Source: Paenibacillus sp.
Lineage (GTDB): Bacteria > Bacillota > Bacilli > Paenibacillales > NBRC-103111
DNA length: 21,185 bases
Direction of reading: 5' to 3'
Assembly (NCBI GenBank): GCA_029239545.1
Contig: JARBUQ010000011.1
Location: 1-21,185, forward strand
Below the pieces are notes generated by a model. It saw only the letters and a program-made list of their open reading frames with translations, did no database searches and had not been told where the DNA came from. The translations under genes and the position numbers were made by a program. Shown in pieces: positions 15,197-21,185 of this stretch (position 1 is its first letter; each line of letters begins with the position of its first letter).

Positions 15197-16120
15197 ATGT
15201 CCACCATACGTGAAGCCTACCTGGAGGCTTCTTCTTTTTTGCAGCGGCATGATGTAACAGATCACACCATTATAGCGGAGTTACTGCTGGGACATACGCT
15301 TAGCTTGCGCCGGACGGAGCTGTACTTGCTTTGGTCGGACCCTTTTCCGGAAGAAAAAGCAGCAGAATGGGCTGGATATTTACAGCGGAAGGCTGACGGT
15401 GAGCCGGTGCAATACATTACCGGGGAGCAAGAGTTCTACGGACGACCGTTCCACGTGGAACGATCTGTGCTTATTCCGCGACCGGAAACAGAGCTGCTTG
15501 TGGAGCAAATCATGCTAATCGGACGGCAATTGTGGCCGGATGCAGCACGACCCATCGTAGCAGCCGATATTGGCACGGGAAGCGGTGCGATTGCAGTGAC
15601 ATTGGCTGCAGAATGTCCTGCGTGGCAGGTGCATGCGGTAGATTTGTCGCCAGAGGCGCTGGATACTGCACGAGGCAATGCCGTTCTTAACGGGGTGACG
15701 GAGCGGGTAGCTTTTCATCAGGGAGATTTGTTAGGACCTTTTATAGCGATGAAGAGTGAACAGAAAGAGGCACGTCAGACTCAAGCTACCGATTCTGATA
15801 TTCCTGCGCTCGATATCGTAGTATCCAATCCGCCCTACATCGAAACTGATATAATAGCGACCCTGGATATACAAGTTCGCTGCTATGAACCTGTAATGGC
15901 GCTTGATGGAGGCCCGGATGGATTGGTCCTATATCGTCGCTTAGCTGAACAACTGATGCAGCTAGCACCTAAGCAGCCGCGTCTTGTAGGCCTGGAGGTT
16001 GGGCAAGGGCAAGCGCCAGATGTTGCCAAGCTGCTCCATAATACCGGTCTATGGGAAGAAATTCGGATCGTTCCGGATTTGGCTGGAATTGAGCGGCATG
16101 TGATTGGAATTCGCTGGTGA
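15197..16120 (+). CDS. prmC: Release factor glutamine N5-methyltransferase (PrmC)
   Basis: Methylates the glutamine of the GGQ motif in RF1 and RF2 using S-adenosylmethionine. The N-terminal five-helix domain covers about residues 1-85. Motif I is DIGTGSGAIAVTLA (124-137), and the active-site tetrapeptide is N211-P-P-Y214, which positions the Gln side chain. At 307 residues it is slightly longer than usual. The extra residues sit just before the NPPY motif, a hydrophilic stretch around residues 185-203 (KSEQKEARQTQATDSD). The ribosome site AAGGGG lies within the last codons of prfA, consistent with translational coupling. prfA-prmC adjacency is widespread. Confidence 0.95.
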   Translation: MSTIREAYLEASSFLQRHDVTDHTIIAELLLGHTLSLRRTELYLLWSDPFPEEKAAEWAGYLQRKADGEPVQYITGEQEFYGRPFHVERSVLIPRPETELLVEQIMLIGRQLWPDAARPIVAADIGTGSGAIAVTLAAECPAWQVHAVDLSPEALDTARGNAVLNGVTERVAFHQGDLLGPFIAMKSEQKEARQTQATDSDIPALDIVVSNPPYIETDIIATLDIQVRCYEPVMALDGGPDGLVLYRRLAEQLMQLAPKQPRLVGLEVGQGQAPDVAKLLHNTGLWEEIRIVPDLAGIERHVIGIRW

Positions 16121-16201
16121 TGGATGGAATAGGCAGCAAGCAAAAAGGTATTCTAAGGCGTTTGCTAGATTGCTAGAAAAAAATAATAGATTCGTAGGTT
16201 T

Positions 16202-16250
16202 AACTCCTTTCTCTGCTGGCCATACTTGGACTAGGTAAGAGAAAGGGGTT
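16202..16250 (+). promoter_or_regulatory. Hairpin covering the spoIIR ribosome-binding site
   Basis: AACTCCTTTCTCT (16202-16214) pairs with AGAGAAAGGGGTT (16238-16250): 13 bp with one G-U. The 3' arm contains GAAAGGGG, the only ribosome site for spoIIR (ATG 16258), and runs into TTTTATT. It may end prmC transcripts, hide the spoIIR ribosome site, or both. Confidence 0.6.
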
Positions 16251-16257
16251 TTATTCT

Positions 16258-17061
16258 ATGGTAAAGCGCGTATCATTTCGTCCTTATATATTTGTAGCTT
16301 TTGCACTTATGGTGATGATGTTTTGTTGGGAGTCTAACCGAATTCAAGCCGCAATCTTGGATTCTTCCATACCTGAGGATGCCATTCGCATTCGTATTCT
16401 GGCCAACTCCGATACACCGCAGGATCAATGGATTAAACGTCAGGTGCAGAACGAAGTTGTTCAAGAAATCAGCACCTGGGTATTGGATCCATCCGGACTG
16501 GAGGAAGCCCGTGCTGCAATAACGGCAAATATTCCTGCAATTGAGAGCCTGGTAGGTGAAGTTCTTGCGAACAATGGGTATGATCAAGCGTACCAGGTTG
16601 AACTGGGTCAAGTGTCTTTTCCGGCTAAGCAATTCGGCAACAAGTCATATCCTGAAGGACAATATGAGGCATTGCGTATTGTGTTGGGTAAAGGAGAAGG
16701 GCAGAACTGGTGGTGTGTCTTGTTTCCTCCGCTTTGTTTTGTAGGGGTGAAAGCTAAAGCGGCAGAAGCAAGTTCTATAGAAGCGGTTCCAGCAGGATCA
16801 GCAGCTAAAAATGGGAAAAGTAATGCGAAGGCGGCTCCAACCGATAAATCGAGTGCTTCCAATGTGAAAACCGCTTCTGCCTCTATTGCCAAAGGAAAAC
16901 CTTCTGCTGCAGCTAGTGAGACAAGTGTAAAGCAGACAGCGCCAGCCGCAGGAGCAGACGCCAATCTTGACGACAATACGGCACCTAAAGCAGAAGTAAA
17001 GTTCTTCCTGTGGGAAGTAACGAAGAAAGTCACGATGAAAGTGAAGAGCCTGTTCGCTTAA
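16258..17061 (+). CDS. spoIIR: Stage II sporulation protein R (SpoIIR)
   Basis: Signal protein made in the forespore and exported to the intermembrane space, where it activates SpoIIGA to process pro-sigma-E in the mother cell. An N-terminal signal or anchor segment occupies about residues 8-25 (YIFVAFALMVMMFCW). The conserved core covers about 38-165, with IRIRILANSDTPQDQWIKR and YPEGQYEALRIVLGKGEGQN followed by WWCVLFPPLCF. The protein (267 residues) is longer than the roughly 220 of B. subtilis. The surplus is an Ala/Ser/Lys-rich low-complexity linker (about 166-245) placed before the short conserved C-terminal helix EVKFFLWEVTKKV. A strong hairpin overlaps the ribosome site. Forespore (sigma-F) control is expected, but no clear sigma-F promoter was found by eye. 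Confidence 0.95.
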   Translation: MVKRVSFRPYIFVAFALMVMMFCWESNRIQAAILDSSIPEDAIRIRILANSDTPQDQWIKRQVQNEVVQEISTWVLDPSGLEEARAAITANIPAIESLVGEVLANNGYDQAYQVELGQVSFPAKQFGNKSYPEGQYEALRIVLGKGEGQNWWCVLFPPLCFVGVKAKAAEASSIEAVPAGSAAKNGKSNAKAAPTDKSSASNVKTASASIAKGKPSAAASETSVKQTAPAAGADANLDDNTAPKAEVKFFLWEVTKKVTMKVKSLFA

Positions 17062-17067
17062 GTCAAG

Positions 17068-17096
17068 ATGACAGCTTATTCTTCAAGCGCTATACT
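17068..17096 (+). promoter_or_regulatory. Sigma-A promoter of the ywlC-mntP-ywlE cluster
   Basis: ATGACA (17068-17073), a 17-nt spacer, then TATACT (17091-17096). The first gene starts about 148 nt beyond the -10 box, leaving a leader of roughly 140 nt that contains an inverted repeat. Confidence 0.72.
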
Positions 17097-17148
17097 AAAT
17101 AAGTTGAACGAAAGAAAATCATGCGAATATCATTAGCCTACTTTTAGA

Positions 17149-17203
17149 CTATATGCTGCCAAAGGCAATCGTTCGCTAATATAAACTTTCGCTCAGCATA
17201 TAG
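17149..17203 (+). promoter_or_regulatory. Inverted repeat in the ywlC leader
   Basis: CTATATGCTG (17149-17158) and CAGCATATAG (17194-17203) form a perfect 10-bp stem closing a 35-nt loop. Overlapping the base of the loop, TGCC-AAA-GGCA could form a small nested hairpin, and TTCGCT occurs twice in the loop. It does not resemble a terminator or a riboswitch class I know. Confidence 0.5.
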
Positions 17204-17244
17204 GTGGATTAGTAAACACTTGATGAGTAAGGATGAATATAGAC

Positions 17245-18384
17245 ATGACGAAGTATTGGACGGTCGATCCGGAAGACGTATCCCGGTTGCTGAACCGGAA
17301 TGAAGATATAGAGGCACTCAAGGAAGCGGGGCAATTGCTCGCCGCAGGGGAGATCGTAGCGTTTCCCACCGAGACGGTGTACGGACTGGGGGCGGACGCC
17401 ACGAACACGGCTGCTGTGGAAGCCGTATTCGTGGCTAAAGGCCGCCCGTCGGACAATCCGCTGATCGTACATATCGCGGATTGGGAGCAGCTGCACGGGC
17501 TGGTCGCCGAGGTCAGCGACGCAGCCCGCCGCTTGATGGCCCGGTTCTGGCCCGGGCCGCTCACGCTCGTGCTGCCGGCGCGTCCCGGCGCCGTGTCACC
17601 CCGTGTCACGGCCGGTCTCGCGACCGTGGCCGTGCGTATGCCTGCGCACCCTGTGGCGCAGGCGCTCATTCGGGCGGCGGGCTGCCCGGTGGCGGCCCCG
17701 AGCGGGAACCGCTCGGGGCGCCCGAGCCCGACGCTTGCAGCGCACGTCCGCGAGGACTTGGACGGGCGCATCGCGGGCCTTGTCGACGGCGGACCGACTG
17801 GCGTCGGGCTCGAGTCGACGGTCGTCGAAGTCGTCGGCGACCTTGTGCATGTGCTGCGGCCAGGCGGTGTGACGGCAGATCAGCTGCGAGTGGCGGTGCC
17901 CGACTGCACAGTGGAAGATTATAGAGGATTGGGGCTAGAGCCCACATCGGACACATGTCGTCCAAATGAGGAATCGGCAGCCTATGTACCGAAATCCCCC
18001 GGAATCAAATATACCCATTACGCCCCTCAGGGCGCCATGACACTGGTCAGGCTGAAGAGGCGCGATTCGCTTGTCCTAGCGAGCAGCGATCCTGTTCGAG
18101 AGTGGATTCAGAGCCAGATTAACGAAGCTCGTCAAAAAGGGGAACGAACGGGCGTTCTAACGATGCAGGAGAAAGCTCTCCAATATGATGCAGACCTCGT
18201 TATAGGATGCGGAGATGAGAATGAGCTGGAAACCGCGGCGCATGATTTGTATGCGGCACTTCGGCAATTCGACGAGCAGGGAATCACTAAGATCTGGGCA
18301 GAAACTTATCCAGAGCTAGGGATTGGAGTGGCCTTGATGAATCGTCTGCAGAAAGCAGCAGGTGGCCGCATGGTAGACGTATAG
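17245..18384 (+). CDS. ywlC: L-threonylcarbamoyladenylate synthase (Sua5/YwlC type)
   Basis: Makes threonylcarbamoyl-AMP from threonine, bicarbonate and ATP, the first step of t6A37 modification of ANN-decoding tRNAs. This is the long Sua5 form: an N-terminal YrdC domain (about 20-220) with FPTETVYGLGADATN, KGRPSDNPL and PSGNRSGRPSPT, the linker SPGIKYTHYAPQ beginning near residue 251, and a C-terminal Sua5 domain to residue 379. The ATG at 17245 is preferred because AAGGATG (17229-17235) is 9 nt upstream; the in-frame ATG at 17233 overlaps that site. Base composition is odd: 17521-17820 is 231/300 GC by my count, far above the flanking sequence. It leads a cluster with mntP and ywlE. Confidence 0.95.
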   Translation: MTKYWTVDPEDVSRLLNRNEDIEALKEAGQLLAAGEIVAFPTETVYGLGADATNTAAVEAVFVAKGRPSDNPLIVHIADWEQLHGLVAEVSDAARRLMARFWPGPLTLVLPARPGAVSPRVTAGLATVAVRMPAHPVAQALIRAAGCPVAAPSGNRSGRPSPTLAAHVREDLDGRIAGLVDGGPTGVGLESTVVEVVGDLVHVLRPGGVTADQLRVAVPDCTVEDYRGLGLEPTSDTCRPNEESAAYVPKSPGIKYTHYAPQGAMTLVRLKRRDSLVLASSDPVREWIQSQINEARQKGERTGVLTMQEKALQYDADLVIGCGDENELETAAHDLYAALRQFDEQGITKIWAETYPELGIGVALMNRLQKAAGGRMVDV

Positions 18385-18477
18385 ATTCAGGAGCTTGGCC
18401 TTATTATTCGAACATGTTTCCCTCTTTGTCCGCATATGTTGATTAAGAACATAGGACAGGACCATGGGGGAGATTCA

Positions 18478-19047
18478 ATGCAAGCTGTTTCTGCTTCTGC
18501 ATCTGCTGCAGGGCAACTCATTACCATACTAATGATGGCCGTTGCGCTTGGCATGGATGCATTCTCGCTGGGAATCGGCATCGGGCTTAAAGGGATACGG
18601 TTTTTGCATATTCTAAGAATCAGTTTCGTGATCGCTTTGTTCCATGTTATCATGCCATTAACGGGGATGTTCATGGGGCAATACGTCAGCTCGATTCTAG
18701 GTGATGTGGCCAAGCTTGCCGGAGGAGGGCTGTTGCTTGTCCTGGGTGTACACATGGTATACAGTTCCTTCGGCAACCATAATATCAACGTTATCAATTA
18801 CCGCTCCACGTGGGGAGTGCTTTTGTTTTCACTTAGTGTGAGCATAGATTCTTTATCCGTGGGCGTCTCACTGGGCCTGTTTGCTACAGATATTATTCTT
18901 ACGGTTCTGATGTTTGGTCTATTTGGCGGCGTGATGTCTATACTGGGATTGTGGATAGGCAGGAATGCGGGTAAATGGGCAGGCCAATATGGTGAAGCAC
19001 TAGGTGGAGTCATCCTGATTGCTTTTGGAATTCGATTCTTAATATAA
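18478..19047 (+). CDS. mntP: Manganese efflux pump MntP
   Basis: A six-helix inner-membrane protein that exports Mn(II). The 189 residues fall into two similar halves, each with a conserved acidic motif in the membrane: GMDAFSLGIGIGLKG (Asp27) and SIDSLSVGVSLGL (Asp124). The frame is open upstream to 18436, but the ATG at 18478 is chosen because GGGGGA (18466-18471) lies 6 nt before it and the resulting length fits the family. It follows ywlC by 93 nt and precedes ywlE by 13 nt, the same order as ywlC-ywlD-ywlE in B. subtilis. No yybP-ykoY-type manganese riboswitch was seen in the short gap upstream. Confidence 0.94.
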   Translation: MQAVSASASAAGQLITILMMAVALGMDAFSLGIGIGLKGIRFLHILRISFVIALFHVIMPLTGMFMGQYVSSILGDVAKLAGGGLLLVLGVHMVYSSFGNHNINVINYRSTWGVLLFSLSVSIDSLSVGVSLGLFATDIILTVLMFGLFGGVMSILGLWIGRNAGKWAGQYGEALGGVILIAFGIRFLI

Positions 19048-19060
19048 AGGGGAGAGTATC

Positions 19061-19648
19061 ATGCGCGTGCAACATATTTTATTCGTTTGCACCGGCAATA
19101 CATGTCGCAGTCCGATGGCAGAAGGTTTATTCCGGCGAATGGCAGAGCAAGCGGGGCGTTCGTGGGAAGTGCGCTCAGCAGGGGTATCGGCTTTTGGAGG
19201 ATCGCCTCTGTCTGCGCATTCGGTCTCTGTTCTAAGGAGCAGAGGGGCTAAGGCTAAAGGACAGTCCGAATCGCTGACAGAGGATAGCGTAGACTGGGCG
19301 GATCTGATTCTGACTATGACTTCCTCACACAAACAATTAGTCATGCGGCGATTTCCAGGTATGGTGGACAAAGTATTCACTCTCAAGGAATATGTAGAAA
19401 ATGATCCGACGGTTCTAGGCCTAATCGCAGAACGAGGAGAGCTGGAATCCGAACTGCAGATAAAGCAAGCCTTGTCTCAAAAAATAAGCAATGAGGATCT
19501 GCGCAGACTGGATATGCTGGAGCGTCAATTGCCAGACCCTGATATTGCCGATCCATTCGGCGGTTCGCTGCAGGAGTACGAAGCTTGTGCATTAGAGATA
19601 GAACAGGCGCTTAAGAAGCTGGTTGTTAAGCTGCACAAGCAAGTGTAA
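19061..19648 (+). CDS. ywlE: Protein arginine phosphatase (YwlE, low-molecular-weight phosphatase fold)
   Basis: Removes phosphate from phospho-arginine residues placed by the kinase McsB, opposing the ClpCP degradation tag. The phosphate loop is C10-T-G-N-T14-C-R-S17. The Thr at position 14 matches the residue known to favour phospho-arginine over phospho-tyrosine in B. subtilis YwlE. The general acid is Asp164 in DPFGGS. At 195 residues it is about 45 longer than B. subtilis YwlE. The extra sequence (about residues 115-158) is a charged, probably helical insert just before the DPFGGS loop. The ATG has AAAGGGGAG upstream, 13 nt after mntP. A terminator follows. Confidence 0.93.
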   Translation: MRVQHILFVCTGNTCRSPMAEGLFRRMAEQAGRSWEVRSAGVSAFGGSPLSAHSVSVLRSRGAKAKGQSESLTEDSVDWADLILTMTSSHKQLVMRRFPGMVDKVFTLKEYVENDPTVLGLIAERGELESELQIKQALSQKISNEDLRRLDMLERQLPDPDIADPFGGSLQEYEACALEIEQALKKLVVKLHKQV

Positions 19649-19680
19649 TGCCTTACAGGACGAACCGCATATGGAAGAGG

Positions 19681-19706
19681 AAACCTGGCCAATTTTGGCC
19701 AGGTTT
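19681..19706. terminator. Shared terminator of convergent ywlE and the ceramidase-like gene
   Basis: AAACCTGGCCAA, loop TT, TTGGCCAGGTTT: a perfect 12-bp stem followed by ATTTGTT on the plus strand. It overlaps the stop codon of the minus-strand gene at 19705-19707. Confidence 0.82.
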
Positions 19707-20976
19707 ATTTGTTCACCATAGATAAGGCAGACTCCACAATCCGATTGCCCATGTCTCCAGGTATTCTGCTATTGCTTGTGATACGAGGCTCATAGCCGCC
19801 ATGATCGATTGCCTCCTGCGGGCATATGTACCCTACAACGTGACCGCTGCATAATTCATTGATCATTGTAAAAGGACTTGACGATTGTGCTTTGATCTGC
19901 AGCCCGAATTCAACGAACAGCTCAGCAGGCACTCCTACGAAAGCCATCTGACCCAGCTTGAAGGCCTGCACCTCAACATGCGCTTGCGGCTCACAATGCA
20001 GGGAGTTCAGAAGCTCGGCTGCGAAGGCTAGGTCGTTTTGTGTTGCTGACGGATTCTCCAAGCAAAGACGTGCGGCTGCAATATCCTCTGCAAGGGGGAG
20101 ACGGTAGTCCATCATAAACATTTGTTGATCGACTTCAATCTGCAGATCAGTCTCCGTGCGGATTTTTTCCCGTACTCTGATAACTTCCCCGGCGAGTATA
20201 CGGCCCATAATCTTATAGGTATCGGAGCTTCTAGGCCATCTTCCCGTGACATCGACATGGTTAATATTACCGCTAGCGCCCATAAAAAATAGACTGACCA
20301 TAGATTCCCCGTATGTTTTCTTCAATACAGCGCTTAGCTGGCCTGGGAAGTCGGCGCAAAATTCCGTGCCTCCCACAGTATCCGTATGGCAAGTATAATT
20401 GCTGATAATCCCAATGGGATTACCATTAGCATCATCAATTCGCACAACTAGTACATCACGATCAATGGGACCTTCCACCTTATGGATGTCAGGATTGCCG
20501 ACACCGGGATTCGTGCGCAGGCTCCCGTCCTTCATCCAGAAACGCCGATTAAAGGCGATATCTCCCTCTTGTCCCATCCCGTATCCTATACGGGCTTCTT
20601 TTCGTGCATGATAGGCTGTAATAATCGCCTCCGTGGCGCGCTCTGCCAAAAGCTCCAGATAACCCTGGTCCGCCGACAGGAAGGTGGTAGTGAACACGGG
20701 GCCGCCCGTATGAGTATGTGTTGCCGCAATCATGATCGCAGCACCCGCTATTCCTACAGACTCCTGAACTCGCCGCCTAACCTCATCCGTGACATAAGGG
20801 TGGACGAATAAGGTGTCCAGGACGAGCAGCGCCAGACAATTTCCTTCCGATTCAATCACACATGATTTGGCGTACAATCTGTCCTTGATTCCAGTAGCCT
20901 TGCGGTCATCAAAATAACCCGGCATTGTACTTCCTAGCGGTGGAGTGATGTCGATTTCGTACATTCCACATTTCAT
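19705..20976 (-). CDS. Neutral/alkaline ceramidase-like hydrolase, short form
   Basis: The N-terminus (MYEIDITPPLGSTMPGY, residues 5-21) and the following GIKDRLYAKSCVIE block match the start of the neutral/alkaline non-lysosomal ceramidase family. Zinc-ligand-like histidines are present in THTHTGGP (His87, His89) and NYTCHTDT (His197), and a SGNINHVDV segment follows. The 423-residue length is well short of characterised ceramidases (about 650-750), lacking their C-terminal domain, and no signal peptide is seen, so a cytoplasmic enzyme acting on some other amide or ester is likely. The frame is open upstream to 21036; the ATG at 20976 is preferred because AAAGGATGAGGG precedes it and the family motif starts soon after. 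Strand and position interrupt the usual ywlE neighbourhood. Confidence 0.75.
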   Translation of the reverse strand: MKCGMYEIDITPPLGSTMPGYFDDRKATGIKDRLYAKSCVIESEGNCLALLVLDTLFVHPYVTDEVRRRVQESVGIAGAAIMIAATHTHTGGPVFTTTFLSADQGYLELLAERATEAIITAYHARKEARIGYGMGQEGDIAFNRRFWMKDGSLRTNPGVGNPDIHKVEGPIDRDVLVVRIDDANGNPIGIISNYTCHTDTVGGTEFCADFPGQLSAVLKKTYGESMVSLFFMGASGNINHVDVTGRWPRSSDTYKIMGRILAGEVIRVREKIRTETDLQIEVDQQMFMMDYRLPLAEDIAAARLCLENPSATQNDLAFAAELLNSLHCEPQAHVEVQAFKLGQMAFVGVPAELFVEFGLQIKAQSSSPFTMINELCSGHVVGYICPQEAIDHGGYEPRITSNSRIPGDMGNRIVESALSMVNK

Positions 20977-21036
20977 GTCCCTCATCCTTTCAATTCCCAG
21001 CATGTATACAGCGTAATGCTCCTGCCTTGGCAGCAC

Positions 21037-21185
21037 GACTCTGTCCAGAATGAACCCAGCATGTACTTATCATAGTCTATTCCGGTGCCGGATTCTTTGT
21101 CATTTCGATCATTTATTTTGCACTTTTTGATAGATCAACACTGTACAAAAAATATTGTTTTTTTACTAAAGAAACAGGAGAGCCT
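21037..21185. other. Divergent intergenic region at the window edge
   Basis: AT-rich sequence upstream of the ceramidase-like gene. The window ends with AAACAGGAGAGCCT; GGAG at 21177-21180 looks like a ribosome site, so a plus-strand gene probably starts just outside. No confident promoter was placed. Confidence 0.4.

Noticed and set aside
17481..17965. Several long Arg/Ala/Gly-rich frames overlapping ywlC on both strands
   Set aside because: They arise from the scarcity of stop codons in the GC-rich block; ywlC is the only frame with family motifs.
18385..18477. yybP-ykoY manganese riboswitch before mntP
   Set aside because: The 93-nt gap is too short and shows none of the conserved loop sequences.
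21061..21100. Near-palindrome ATTCCGGTGCCGGATT as an operator
   Set aside because: The outer bases do not pair correctly and only the CCGG cores match; it is too short to separate from chance.

Overview
The window reads as chromosomal DNA of an endospore-forming Bacillales bacterium, most likely Paenibacillus or a close relative. The evidence is a sporulation gene (spoIIR), a recognisable small acid-soluble spore protein (sspP), strong AGGAGG-type ribosome sites, sigma-A type promoters, moderate GC, and gene order. The run 5S rRNA - guaB - dacA - pdxS - pdxT - serS is what lies just right of the replication origin in Bacillus and Paenibacillus, so the window is probably origin-proximal. No phage, insertion sequence or CRISPR array was seen.

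Layout. (1) 1-6510: the end of a 5S rRNA and its terminator, then guaB (GMP synthesis), dacA (PBP5-type carboxypeptidase), pdxST (pyridoxal phosphate synthase), serS and tRNA-Ser(UGA). (2) 6510-7700: short genes, namely an unassigned 114-residue protein, a 48-residue basic/polar protein, SspP, a doubtful 32-residue peptide, and an unusual repeat-flanked hairpin. (3) 7700-8660, minus strand: tRNA-Arg(CCU) followed by an alpha/beta hydrolase. (4) 8660-11920: a divergent HD-GYP protein, a Crp/Fnr regulator 28 nt behind it, and an aldo/keto reductase. (5) 11950-13000: tadA on the minus strand, then a 573-nt intergenic region carrying a dense cluster of DnaA-box-like 9-mers. (6) 12986-16120: ychF - prfA - prmC. 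(7) 16258-19650: spoIIR, then the ywlC (threonylcarbamoyl-AMP synthase) - mntP - ywlE (arginine phosphatase) cluster, an order also known from B. subtilis. (8) 19705-20976, minus strand: a short ceramidase-like hydrolase; the window ends just after a GGAG ribosome-site-like sequence.

How the genes fit together. Most of the content is housekeeping for translation: SerRS, tRNAs, TadA (tRNA-Arg wobble inosine), YwlC (t6A37 of tRNA), RF1, its methyltransferase PrmC, and YchF. Added to this are cofactor and nucleotide supply (guaB, pdxST), wall maturation (dacA), sporulation signalling (spoIIR, sspP) and protein quality control (ywlE). The observations most worth checking are the DnaA-box cluster between tadA and ychF, a sharply GC-rich core inside ywlC, hairpins in front of spoIIR and ywlC, a non-canonical HD-GYP protein paired with a Crp regulator, a low-complexity insert in SpoIIR, and the ceramidase-like gene next to ywlE. 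No wholly new multi-gene system could be supported from sequence alone.
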